A DNA stretch of 53,366 nucleotides from JALZAA01 sp035938395. Lineage in GTDB: Bacteria > Actinomycetota > Acidimicrobiia > IMCC26256 > JACDBD01. Below are positions 7,595 through 15,054 of the stretch, piece after piece; the stretch's first letter is position 1; the number at the start of each line of letters is the position of its first letter. The notes below the pieces were generated by a model that ran no database searches, was not told where the DNA came from, and was given only the letters and a program-made list of their open reading frames with translations. Location of the stretch: positions 1 through 53,366 of the forward strand of contig DASZGY010000051.1 of the NCBI GenBank assembly GCA_035938395.1, read 5' to 3'. The position numbers were made by a program, and so were the translations under genes.

Positions 7595-9940
7595 ATGGAA
7601 CGCGACGGCGTTGCTGGGCGGGACTGGGTCGAAACAGGCGCGCGCGTGACCTACCTCGTCATGGGCGTCGGGGCCATCTGCGTCTTGGCGCTCGCGTTCG
7701 GGCTGCTCGGCCCGGTCACTGGCGAAGCGTTCCTGATCCTCGGGGCGGGAGCGGTCGCAGCCACGGTCGTCGGCCTTCGGCGCAACCGTCCCGCGGCGCG
7801 CTGGCCGTGGGTGATCATCGCGGCCGCGCTGATCGTGTTCCTCGTGGGCGGCAGCGTCCGCGACGCGGTCGGCAGCCTCGGCGACCTCTCCGCGGGTCGG
7901 TCGCCCGTGCCCGACCTCATCACGTTGTCCGGCTACGTGATCATCGGTATCGGCGTCCTCGGCCTGGCACACGTCCGGGGCCGCGGAATTCGCGATGTCG
8001 ACGGGATGCTCGACGGCGTCATCGCCGCGTTGGCAGCGATGGCACTTGCCTGGACTTTCCTCATCAACCCCACGCTCTTCCACGACCACGCGCCTCTCCA
8101 GGTACGACTTCTTCTCTCGTGCTACCCGCCGTTGTCGGTGTTCATCGTCGCGATGATTGCCAGGCTTGCGTTCAACACCGGGAAGCGCCGCCCCTTGTCC
8201 TATGCGCTGCTCCTCGGGGCGGGCACAGCGATGCTCGTCGGGGATGTCGTCTACATGCTCGTCGAGACCCACACATTGACGCTCTCTCAGCACGTGTTCG
8301 ACTTGCCCTACGCGCTCGCCTTTGTCTTGTTCATCGGGGCGGTGCTCCACCCGTCGATGCGCGAGCTCACCGAACCCCTCCCGGCAGACGAGCTGGCTCC
8401 CACGAAGGGAAGGCTCGCGTTCGTCGCGGTTGCACTGGGATTCCCGGCCTTGATCACCGTGTTCCGGTTCGACGCCGCGGTGAGCGACCGCGTTGCGCTC
8501 GGAATCATCATCATGGCGCTCACCCTCGCCGCGGCGTGGCGGATGTTTCGCGCTTTGCGTGCGTACGCCCGTTCCGAAGAGACCCTCACGCACGCGGCAA
8601 CGCATGACGCGCTCACGGGGCTTCCCAACCGTGCGTACGCGCAAGACCACCTCAATGCAGTCCTCGCCCGTCCGAGGCAGGACGGCGGGCTGGTCGCGCT
8701 TCTCTTCCTCGACGTCGACCGCTTCAAGCTCATCAACGACAGTTACGGTCACAGCTTGGGCGACGAGTTGCTCCTCGCCGTGGCCTGGCGTCTCAGCGCG
8801 ACAACGCGGCCAGGCGATCTGGTCGCACGCATCGGCGGAGACGAGTTCGTCATCGTCCTGGACCATCTCCCGACGACGAGCAAGGCGATGGAGGTGGCTG
8901 AGCGCACCCGTCTCACATTCCAGATCCCGTTCAACATTCGCGGCGTCGAGGTAATCGCGTCCGCCAGCATCGGCGTGTCCTTGAGCGACGGAACCGATCC
9001 CTCGCTCGACGCCGAGGATCTCATCCGCGACGCCGACACGGCCATGTACCGGGCGAAGGAGACAGGCCGCGACGCGGTGTGCGTGTTCGACTCGTCGATG
9101 CGTGATTCGGCCACGCAGCGCGTCGAGCTGGAGCGTGACCTGCGCCACGCGATGGAATCGGAGGAGCTGCACCTGCTCTATCAACCCCTTGTGCAACTTC
9201 CGATGGGCACGATCGAGGGCTTCGAGGCGCTTCTGCGCTGGTCGCATCCCTCTCGCGGTGAGCTCCTGCCGACGTCGTTCGTTCCGCTCGCCGAGGACAC
9301 CGGCCTCATCGTGCCGATCGGCACTTGGGTGATCGAGGAGGCGTGTCGTCAGTTGTCCTGGTGGCGCGATGCTATCCCGAACGGCGAGGACCTCTATGTC
9401 GCGGTGAACCTCTCAGTGCGTCAACTGCGCGATCCGCAGCTCGTGGCGTGCGTGCGAAAGGCGCTGAACAGCGAGAAGCTCTCCGACGGGTCGCTCACCC
9501 TGGAGCTCACCGAGAGCTTGCTCATGGACAACCCGGCGGCGGCAGCACACCTCCTCGAGCAGCTTCGATCGGCGGGTGTCGGTCTCGCGATCGACGACTT
9601 CGGCACCGGGTACTCGTCGCTGTCGTCCTTGCGGCGTTTGCCCGTCGACCGCGTGAAGATCGACCAGTCCTTCATCGAGGGTCTCGACCGCGATACGTCG
9701 GACGAGAGTCTCGTCGCCGCGATCGTCGCGATGGCCAGTGCGTTGCGGGTGACGACCGTCGCCGAGGGAGTCGAGACGTACGCGCAAGGCAGGCGTCTCC
9801 ACAAGCTCGGCTGCAACGTGGCCCAAGGCAACTTCTACTCGCGCCCGATCCCGACGGCATCCGTGCCGGGCGTCGTCGAGCAATTCGGCGTCGCCCGTCG
9901 CTCACACCTCAAGGTGGTGCCCGATATCGGGTCTGCCTGA
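7595..9940 (+). CDS. Membrane GGDEF-EAL protein (c-di-GMP cyclase/phosphodiesterase)
   Basis: The 781-residue protein has about ten hydrophobic segments in its first 330 residues, then GGDEF and EAL domains. The GGDEF motif is intact (residues 414-418). An RPGD inhibitory-site motif (405-408) sits exactly five residues before it, so product inhibition of cyclase activity is expected. The EAL motif (544-546) and the downstream ELTESLLMD and DDFGTGYSSL motifs are also intact, so both activities are possible. The multi-helix N-terminus may be a sensor, but I cannot name the family. ATG 7595 follows AAGGGG. No neighbouring gene reveals its target process. Confidence 0.95.
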   Translation: MERDGVAGRDWVETGARVTYLVMGVGAICVLALAFGLLGPVTGEAFLILGAGAVAATVVGLRRNRPAARWPWVIIAAALIVFLVGGSVRDAVGSLGDLSAGRSPVPDLITLSGYVIIGIGVLGLAHVRGRGIRDVDGMLDGVIAALAAMALAWTFLINPTLFHDHAPLQVRLLLSCYPPLSVFIVAMIARLAFNTGKRRPLSYALLLGAGTAMLVGDVVYMLVETHTLTLSQHVFDLPYALAFVLFIGAVLHPSMRELTEPLPADELAPTKGRLAFVAVALGFPALITVFRFDAAVSDRVALGIIIMALTLAAAWRMFRALRAYARSEETLTHAATHDALTGLPNRAYAQDHLNAVLARPRQDGGLVALLFLDVDRFKLINDSYGHSLGDELLLAVAWRLSATTRPGDLVARIGGDEFVIVLDHLPTTSKAMEVAERTRLTFQIPFNIRGVEVIASASIGVSLSDGTDPSLDAEDLIRDADTAMYRAKETGRDAVCVFDSSMRDSATQRVELERDLRHAMESEELHLLYQPLVQLPMGTIEGFEALLRWSHPSRGELLPTSFVPLAEDTGLIVPIGTWVIEEACRQLSWWRDAIPNGEDLYVAVNLSVRQLRDPQLVACVRKALNSEKLSDGSLTLELTESLLMDNPAAAAHLLEQLRSAGVGLAIDDFGTGYSSLSSLRRLPVDRVKIDQSFIEGLDRDTSDESLVAAIVAMASALRVTTVAEGVETYAQGRRLHKLGCNVAQGNFYSRPIPTASVPGVVEQFGVARRSHLKVVPDIGSA

Positions 9941-9957
9941 GCGTGTCGCTCGGATGC

Positions 9958-10761
9958 TCAAGCGGTGTGCGCGTGGCCCCCCGGCTGCAGGTGCGCGAGC
10001 ACCGGCTCGAAATCCAGCGGCCGTACTGCCGCCTCCAGGCCCCGTCCCTCGAACAGGATCTCGTACATCGACGGGTCCGCGGTCTCGAGCCGGGCGAAGT
10101 ACGCGTCGAGGTCGCTGTACACCGGCACGCTCGCGGGCGAATCGAGGTACGGAAGCGGCTCGAGACCAGAGAAGTGCTCGAACGGGTTCGCCATCGCCCC
10201 CTGGAGGAGGTTCAGGACCACCAGGTCGAGAATCGTCACGACCCACTTGACGTCAGATCGCAGCGCGAGCTGAGCCACGCCCTGGTACAAGCCCAGGCTC
10301 ACCAGCCCGTCCGTCGCCCGACCGCGGTACTCGGAGTCGACGGCGAGGGTGGCGATGTCCAAGGCGCTGTTGGCCTCGAGACGGAGGTTCGTTCGCTCGA
10401 GCACATCGTCGATGCGATGACCCCAAACGGGCTCGACATCGCCGAGGCTCTTCAGGCCCGCAGGTGACGGCAGTACGAGTCGGATCGCACCGGCCGGCAG
10501 TCGGCGTCGCTGATCCATCGCGCAGACGAACAGGGTCGAGCCTTCGTACGGTCCGTACTCCCGCTCGAGGAGCTCGGGCGTGTTGTTGAAGTACTCGTAG
10601 AACACCTCCCGCTCGACGTGACGGGCGAGCTCGGATTCGGGCGCATCCGCGGCGAACACGTACACGCCGAATGGCTCTGACGGTTGCCCTGCTTCCTCGA
10701 CAACCCGATCGCCGAGCTCGCGGAGCCCTTCCTGGCCGAGTGCGACCGTCGCCGCGCTCAT
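9958..10761 (-). CDS. GNAT-fold protein resembling autoinducer synthases / FeeM-type N-acyltransferases
   Basis: The 267-residue protein has a GNAT-like core. The region around REVFYEYF (51-58), followed by GAIRLVLPSP (91-100) with R94, resembles the conserved blocks of LuxI-type acyl-homoserine-lactone synthases, FeeM N-acyl amino acid synthases and exosortase-associated acyltransferases. VDSEYRGRA (141-149) resembles a pyrophosphate-binding motif. If the assignment is right it would join an acyl chain to an amino-bearing acceptor, but neither substrate can be read from sequence. ATG 10761 lies 8 nt after AAGGAG and 2 nt after the stop of the upstream AdoMetDC-like gene; a TTG at 10767 is less likely. 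It converges on the GGDEF-EAL gene. Similarity was judged by eye. Confidence 0.5.
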   Translation of the reverse strand: MSAATVALGQEGLRELGDRVVEEAGQPSEPFGVYVFAADAPESELARHVEREVFYEYFNNTPELLEREYGPYEGSTLFVCAMDQRRRLPAGAIRLVLPSPAGLKSLGDVEPVWGHRIDDVLERTNLRLEANSALDIATLAVDSEYRGRATDGLVSLGLYQGVAQLALRSDVKWVVTILDLVVLNLLQGAMANPFEHFSGLEPLPYLDSPASVPVYSDLDAYFARLETADPSMYEILFEGRGLEAAVRPLDFEPVLAHLQPGGHAHTA

Positions 10762-10763
10762 GA

Positions 10764-11087
10764 TCAAAACTCCTTGGCGACAACCTCGACCGCGTCGAGG
10801 TAATCGCGCGTGAAGTCTGTGGCTGCAGCGGCGTCGAACCGCTTGCAGGTGTAGATATCGACGCTAAAGAACAACATTGGTTCCTCCCACGCATAGAAAT
10901 GGGCGCCGGAGCTCTCCCAGTGGATCCATCCGGCCCAGCCGTGCGTATCCGAGCGGTGTGTGGCCGGCTCCATCAGCGCTTTCATGCCACACACTGAGGA
11001 GAGACCGGACAGATAACCCCGTACGCGCTCGTCCGTGATCGGCTCACGGCACGTTCCCTCGACTACAAGACGCTGCCGGAGGATCAT
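10764..11087 (-). CDS. Small S-adenosylmethionine decarboxylase-like protein (AdoMetDC/SpeD fold)
   Basis: The predicted protein has 107 residues, close to prokaryotic AdoMetDC (about 115-130). The N-terminal strand RQRLVVEGTC, the ES dipeptide (58-59) where family members self-cleave to form the pyruvoyl cofactor, the following W67, and VDIYTC (76-81) with the proton-donor C81 all line up with SpeD. The catalytic histidine two residues before the Trp is Tyr here (Y65), with H63 nearby, and the segment carries extra residues. It may therefore be inactive or act on another amino acid, since SpeD homologues have evolved into ornithine and arginine decarboxylases. ATG 11087 is preceded by AGGA; an in-frame GTG at 11126 is an alternative. 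Its stop lies 2 nt before the GNAT gene. Confidence 0.55.
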   Translation of the reverse strand: MILRQRLVVEGTCREPITDERVRGYLSGLSSVCGMKALMEPATHRSDTHGWAGWIHWESSGAHFYAWEEPMLFFSVDIYTCKRFDAAAATDFTRDYLDAVEVVAKEF

Positions 11088-11199
11088 CGGAGCCAAGTCC
11101 TGCCACTTGGGTGTCGCGGTGATCACCTCCAACCACCCGCTACGACGCGGAAGAACGTCACGTGCGCAAGGGCGCCCTCGGATGTACACGCACGTGTTC

Positions 11200-11228
11200 A
11201 GTATGGGTAGGCGTGAGTCCACTGTCCA
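11200..11228 (-). promoter_or_regulatory. Candidate promoter for the AdoMetDC-like/GNAT unit
   Basis: Reading the minus strand, TGGACA (11228-11223) and CATACT (11205-11200) are 17 bp apart, a reasonable -35/-10 pair. Transcription would start near 11193, leaving a leader of roughly 100 nt before ATG 11087. This supports the short start rather than frames extending further upstream. The rest of the 250-bp divergent region toward plsY shows nothing else I recognise. Confidence 0.3.
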
Positions 11229-11339
11229 GCCGTGTGGCCCGTGTTGTGCCATATGACCAGGACGTCGGCGCTGAACCCGTCGCACCACCATGTTGCTTGC
11301 CGCACAGCTCGGGAGACATCGCGTGCGTAATCTCAACTC

Positions 11340-11960
11340 GTGCGGGACGTCCTCCTTACCGTGGTCGCGGCGATAGTCGGCTATCTCCTGGGGACGATCC
11401 CGTCGGCCGGCGTTGTCGCCTGGCTTGCCACCCGCGGGAAGATCAACCTGCGCGAGGCCGGGAGTGGGAACCCGGGCGCCATCAACGCGATCAAGATGCT
11501 CGGCACGCGCTGGGGCGTCGTCGTGCTCGTTGCCGACATCGCCAAGGGCGCGGCAGCGGGGCTGCTGGGGCTCCTCATCGCCGGTGATCCGGGCGCGTAC
11601 GCCGCCGCCACCGCCGCGATCGCCGGACACATCTTCCCAGTGTGGAGCGGCTTCCGCGGCGGGAAGGGCGTGGCGACGTCGGCCGGCGCGTGTCTCGCGG
11701 TGTTCCCGGCGTACTTCCCGATCGACATGATCGTGGCGGGCGCCAGCGCGCTGAAGTCGCGGCGCGCCGACATCGGCACGCAGGTCGCGTGCCTCATCTG
11801 GGTCGCGTCGGCGGCGATCTGGTGGGGAGCTGATCTTCCGAACCTCTGGGGTCCCGATCCCTCCATCGGGCTACTCCTGTTCGCGCTGATCGGCTCGGCC
11901 ATGATCCTGTACAAGTTCCGGGCCGCGGCACGACAGTCGGCCGTGAAAGAAGTCGCGTGA
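11340..11960 (+). CDS. plsY: Acyl-phosphate:glycerol-3-phosphate acyltransferase PlsY
   Basis: This 206-residue integral membrane enzyme makes lysophosphatidic acid from acyl-phosphate and glycerol-3-phosphate, the first step of phospholipid synthesis. The conserved motifs are present: YLLGTIPSAG near the N-terminus, GSGNPGAINAIKMLG, and GHIFPVWSGFRGGKGVAT. The start is GTG 11340, and no good ribosome site is visible upstream. Its TGA overlaps the GTG of degV by 4 nt, so the two are translationally coupled, a pairing that suggests a shared role in fatty-acid handling. Confidence 0.95.
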   Translation: MRDVLLTVVAAIVGYLLGTIPSAGVVAWLATRGKINLREAGSGNPGAINAIKMLGTRWGVVVLVADIAKGAAAGLLGLLIAGDPGAYAAATAAIAGHIFPVWSGFRGGKGVATSAGACLAVFPAYFPIDMIVAGASALKSRRADIGTQVACLIWVASAAIWWGADLPNLWGPDPSIGLLLFALIGSAMILYKFRAAARQSAVKEVA

Positions 11961-12784
11961 TCGGGCTCGTCACCGATTCCAACGCGCAGCTGCCCGGCGA
12001 CCTGCGGAAGCGCTACCAGGTCGCGGTCGTGCCGCTCACGGTCGTGGTCGACGACCACCCGTACCAGGAGGGCGTCGACATCACGGCGGCCGAGTTCTAC
12101 GGGCGCCTCGCCGCCGGCGCGTCGGCGTCGACCGCCGCACCGTCGCCCGGAACAGTGCTCACCACCTACGAGCAGCTCGCAGCGGCGGGTGCGACCGAGA
12201 TCCTGTCGATCCACATCGGCTCGAACACATCGGCGACGGTCAACGCGGTCACGGTCGCGGCCGGCTCGAGCCCGGTCCCGGTCGAGGTCGTCGACACGGG
12301 TACCGCGTCGTTCGCGGTGGCGTGCTGCGTCTGGGCCGCGGGCGAGGTAGTCGCTGCGGGCGGCGACCTGACTCGCGCCGCCGACGTCGCCCGACGGGTG
12401 GCGGGCCAGGTCGGCAACGTGTTCATCGTCGGGGCGCTCGACCTCGCCCGCCGGGGCGGCCGCCTGGCCGCCGACGCCGTCGCGGGGGAGGGCCTGCCCG
12501 TGCTCGCCCTCGCCGAGGGCCGGATGCAAGCGGTCGGGCGGGTCCACGACGTCGAGTCGGCCGTCGACGCCATGACCGCCTACGTGGTCGACGGCGCCGA
12601 TGGCGCCCCGCAGCGCGTCGGTGTCGGCGACGCGCTCACTCCGGAGCTCGCCGGCGAGTACGCGACGCGTCTCGGCGACCGTCCCGAGGTGGCCGAGCTG
12701 GTGCGCTACGAGATCGGCCCCTCGGTCGGCGCCCACACGGGTGTCGGCACCGTCGGGGCGTGCTTCTTCCCCGTCACCCCCTGA
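11957..12784 (+). CDS. DegV-family (fatty-acid-binding/FakB-like) protein
   Basis: The 275-residue protein begins with the DegV signature VTDSNAQLP and contains the STAAPSPG segment that corresponds to the fatty-acid head-group loop (TSQPSP-like). A second region, LARRGGRLA, matches the family's GRI block. DegV proteins bind long-chain fatty acids, and FakB members present them to a fatty-acid kinase that makes acyl-phosphate, the substrate of PlsY. The 4-nt overlap with plsY fits that role, but no FakA kinase gene is in the window, so acting as FakB is inference. GTG 11957 is the start. Confidence 0.9.
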   Translation: MIGLVTDSNAQLPGDLRKRYQVAVVPLTVVVDDHPYQEGVDITAAEFYGRLAAGASASTAAPSPGTVLTTYEQLAAAGATEILSIHIGSNTSATVNAVTVAAGSSPVPVEVVDTGTASFAVACCVWAAGEVVAAGGDLTRAADVARRVAGQVGNVFIVGALDLARRGGRLAADAVAGEGLPVLALAEGRMQAVGRVHDVESAVDAMTAYVVDGADGAPQRVGVGDALTPELAGEYATRLGDRPEVAELVRYEIGPSVGAHTGVGTVGACFFPVTP

Positions 12785-12911
12785 TTCGCCCCGCAAAACG
12801 CGCAAAAGCCGCGCTCTCCTGTGGAGAACTCGCGAACGCCGCCGGAAACCCACCTCTTCTCGTGCAAGTCCCGTCAAGATGAACGGGCGGCAAACCAAGG
12901 AGGGGTGCCCG

Positions 12912-13640
12912 ATGGCAGCGACGATGACGGCAAGCCAGCGGCGGGCGGGGGACGAGATCTCCGACTTCGCCGGGAGGGCGGCCTGGGTGTACCTGGCAGC
13001 CGGGATTCTTTCGGTCCTGTTCGGCGCGGTGGTGCTCTCGCTGGTGCTCGACTGGGTGGGTCTCTACACGGTGGCCCTCTTCGTGGGGATCTTCCTGATC
13101 TCCTGGGGCGTGCTCCACATCTTCGCTGCGCTCCTCGACCAACCCGCCCACTGGGTGTGGCACGTGATCGGCGGAGCGCTGTCGGTCTTCGCCGGCGCCC
13201 TCGCGATCGGCTGGCCCGACGTCACGCTGTTCATCCTGGTGGAGATCATCGGGTGGTCCCTGATCGTGTGGGGGATCCTCGATCTCCTGTCCGCCTTTGC
13301 CACCTACGGGCTGCGGCACTGGTGGCTCTACCTGATCCGCGGCTTCGCCTCGATCGCGCTGGGGTTCGTGGCCCTGGCTCGCGACAACGTCACGCTCTAC
13401 TTCGTCGTCACCCTCCTCGCCGCCTTCGTGATCATCTGGGGAGTGGGGGACATCGTCATCGCTTTCATGCTCCACGGAGCGAAGGCCAAGTGGGAGCGCG
13501 AGCAGCGGGCGATCCGGCAGCCGTCGTCGAACGCCGGAAGCCGCCCGGCCAAGAAGGCGCCCGCCCGCAAGACGGCCCCCGCCCGCAAGACGGCGCCGGC
13601 TCGCAAGACGACGGCACGCACCACGGCCAAGCGGCGGTAG
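12912..13640 (+). CDS. DUF308/HdeD-like membrane protein with a basic histone-H1-like C-terminal tail
   Basis: The 242-residue protein has about six transmembrane helices (residues ~18-190), with paired helices typical of DUF308/HdeD acid-resistance proteins. The final ~30 residues are unusual: tandem APARKT units in a Lys/Arg/Ala/Pro-rich tail ending TTARTTAKRR, like histone H1 or actinobacterial HupB tails. With six helices and a cytosolic N-terminus, the tail would be cytosolic and could contact DNA or acidic partners. ATG 12912 is set by the strong AAGGAGGGG ribosome site about 8 nt upstream; the frame is open further back. The 127-bp gap after degV shows no clear terminator. Confidence 0.85.
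   Translation: MAATMTASQRRAGDEISDFAGRAAWVYLAAGILSVLFGAVVLSLVLDWVGLYTVALFVGIFLISWGVLHIFAALLDQPAHWVWHVIGGALSVFAGALAIGWPDVTLFILVEIIGWSLIVWGILDLLSAFATYGLRHWWLYLIRGFASIALGFVALARDNVTLYFVVTLLAAFVIIWGVGDIVIAFMLHGAKAKWEREQRAIRQPSSNAGSRPAKKAPARKTAPARKTAPARKTTARTTAKRR
13557..13610 (+). repeat. Three tandem 18-bp repeats encoding APARKT
   Basis: Three in-frame 18-bp units (13557-13574, 13575-13592, 13593-13610) each encode A-P-A-R-K-T. Copies one and two differ at one or two bases and the third is more diverged. They form most of the basic tail of the DUF308 protein. Such repeats can expand or contract by slippage, so tail length may vary among strains. Confidence 0.9.
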
Positions 13641-13663
13641 CGCGGGCGCCGCGCCGGGGGCGG

Positions 13664-14152
13664 TCAGCGCAGGTAGCGCTCTTCGCGCTCACCCGGTTCG
13701 ACGCCGAGCGCGTCGACGGCCTGCGCCGGAGACAGCACGGCCATCTCGGCGCGGGCGGTCACGCACGGGCGCTGTTTGGCGTCGAGCACGACGGCCTCGG
13801 TGAGGATGCGCCGCTCGTCCTCTTCGACCACGCGCGCCTCGAGCCGGTAGGGGCGGTCGACGCGCACGGGCCAGTCGAAGACGGCGTTCGTCTCCTTCGT
13901 GAACGCGAACTTCTCGCTCAGCGCGATCGTGGCCCAGCTCATGCCCTCGTCCATGAGCGCGAGCGTGGCGCCGCCGTGCACGTAGGTGGGCGCGCCCGAG
14001 AACCCGGCGCCCAGCGTGAAGTCGGCGAACACGACGCCGCGCTCGGTGTCGTGCGAGAACGGGACCTGCATCCCGCGGGGGTTCGCCGGCTCGCAGACGA
14101 AGCAGTTGGACCCGAAGCCCCAGCGCGAGTTCTCGAGTCGCTGGACCGGCAT
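13664..14152 (-). CDS. Hotdog-fold thioesterase (PaaI/YbgC superfamily)
   Basis: The 162-residue protein shows the hotdog signature VHGGATLALMDEGMSW, with the HGG and the acidic residue expected in the PaaI-type active site. Family members hydrolyse acyl- or aryl-CoA thioesters. The N-terminus carries CFVCEPANPRGM, a short cysteine-bearing motif (C-x2-C...NP-x-G) common in actinobacterial members. The substrate cannot be read from sequence. It converges on the DUF308 gene with a 23-bp gap and lies 40 bp downstream of the DUF5666-like gene on the same strand, so it may be the last gene of the exporter operon. Confidence 0.85.
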   Translation of the reverse strand: MPVQRLENSRWGFGSNCFVCEPANPRGMQVPFSHDTERGVVFADFTLGAGFSGAPTYVHGGATLALMDEGMSWATIALSEKFAFTKETNAVFDWPVRVDRPYRLEARVVEEDERRILTEAVVLDAKQRPCVTARAEMAVLSPAQAVDALGVEPGEREERYLR

Positions 14153-14192
14153 GGCTGCAGAGGTTATGACGCCGGAGGCCGACGGACCCAGG

Positions 14193-15008
14193 TCAGCCCG
14201 CCGGACCGCCGCCCAAGCCGAACCCCGTGCACGAGCCGTTCTCGGGCTGGGAGATCGTCACGCGCTCGGCCGTGATCGCCTGCGAGTCCCCGGTCCCGGC
14301 GGCACTCACGCACTGGCCGGTGGTGAGATCCGTCTGGGCGGCGGAGACGAGCTGCGTCACCTTCGTCGAGCTCGACAGCGTGACCTTGACGTTCTTCGTC
14401 GTCGCCTTGGGCGGCGTCTGCGATCCAGCGGATTGCCGGCCGCGCGTGAACCTCGCCGCCTTCACGACGATGTTGTTGCCCTTCACGCTCTGGACGCTGC
14501 CGAAGGCGAAACCGGCGCCGCGCCGGGCATTGCCCCGCCGCGGATTGGACCCGTTCGGAATCGATCCACCGTTGGGAACGCTGCCGCCTCCGCCCGGTCC
14601 CGTACCGGGCCCTGCGCCGTTGCCGGCCCCCGGCCGGGTGCAGGTGCCTGACGACGGCATCGTGATCGCGACCGTCGATGCCGCGATCTTGCCCTTGTCG
14701 ACGCTGCCCTTCCCGGACACGCGCACGCAGGCGCCGCCGGCGATGCTGTCGGACGCAGTCTGCTGGACCATCTGGTACGTGGTCGCGCCGGTCAGCGTGA
14801 CGGAGACGTTGGTCATGCCGCTCTGGTCCTGCGGGTTCGTGCGCTGCAACTCGAGCGCCGATCCCGAGATGCTCGTCAGCATCCCGCTGGCGAACGGCCC
14901 GCGCCCGGTCGTGGTCTGGGCGCCGGCAACGGCGGCCGTGACGCCTACGACGATTCCGAGCGCGCCGACGGCCGCGATGATCCGGGTTCCTATCGACCGC
15001 AGGTTCAT
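14193..15008 (-). CDS. Secreted protein with two DUF5666-like repeats
   Basis: The 271-residue protein has a signal peptide (basic start, hydrophobic IIAAVGALGIVVGVTAAVAG, cleavage near AGAQ). Two related β-rich modules follow, about residues 35-125 and 160-265, separated by a Gly/Pro/Asn linker. Each module contains a strand pattern such as SGSALELQRTN or KGNNIVVKAAR and a late Gly-x-C (GACVRV; GQCVSA), like DUF5666 repeats. Each also has a second Cys, which may form a disulfide. ATG 15008 follows GAGGAG and is preferred over the upstream in-frame start. It is the fifth gene of the exporter cluster; function unknown. Confidence 0.55.
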   Translation of the reverse strand: MNLRSIGTRIIAAVGALGIVVGVTAAVAGAQTTTGRGPFASGMLTSISGSALELQRTNPQDQSGMTNVSVTLTGATTYQMVQQTASDSIAGGACVRVSGKGSVDKGKIAASTVAITMPSSGTCTRPGAGNGAGPGTGPGGGGSVPNGGSIPNGSNPRRGNARRGAGFAFGSVQSVKGNNIVVKAARFTRGRQSAGSQTPPKATTKNVKVTLSSSTKVTQLVSAAQTDLTTGQCVSAAGTGDSQAITAERVTISQPENGSCTGFGLGGGPAG

Positions 15009-15054
15009 GCTCTGCTCCTCATCTGCTCCGGGGGGTGCTGTTTGCATGCCTCGC

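Noticed and set aside
11121..11130. GGAGGTGATC on the minus strand, a perfect 10-nt anti-Shine-Dalgarno complement upstream of the AdoMetDC-like gene
   Set aside because: No start codon lies 5-10 nt downstream; the chosen ATG is 33 nt further on and the in-frame GTG at 11126 is inside the motif itself. It may be chance, or hint at an alternative start, but nothing decides it.
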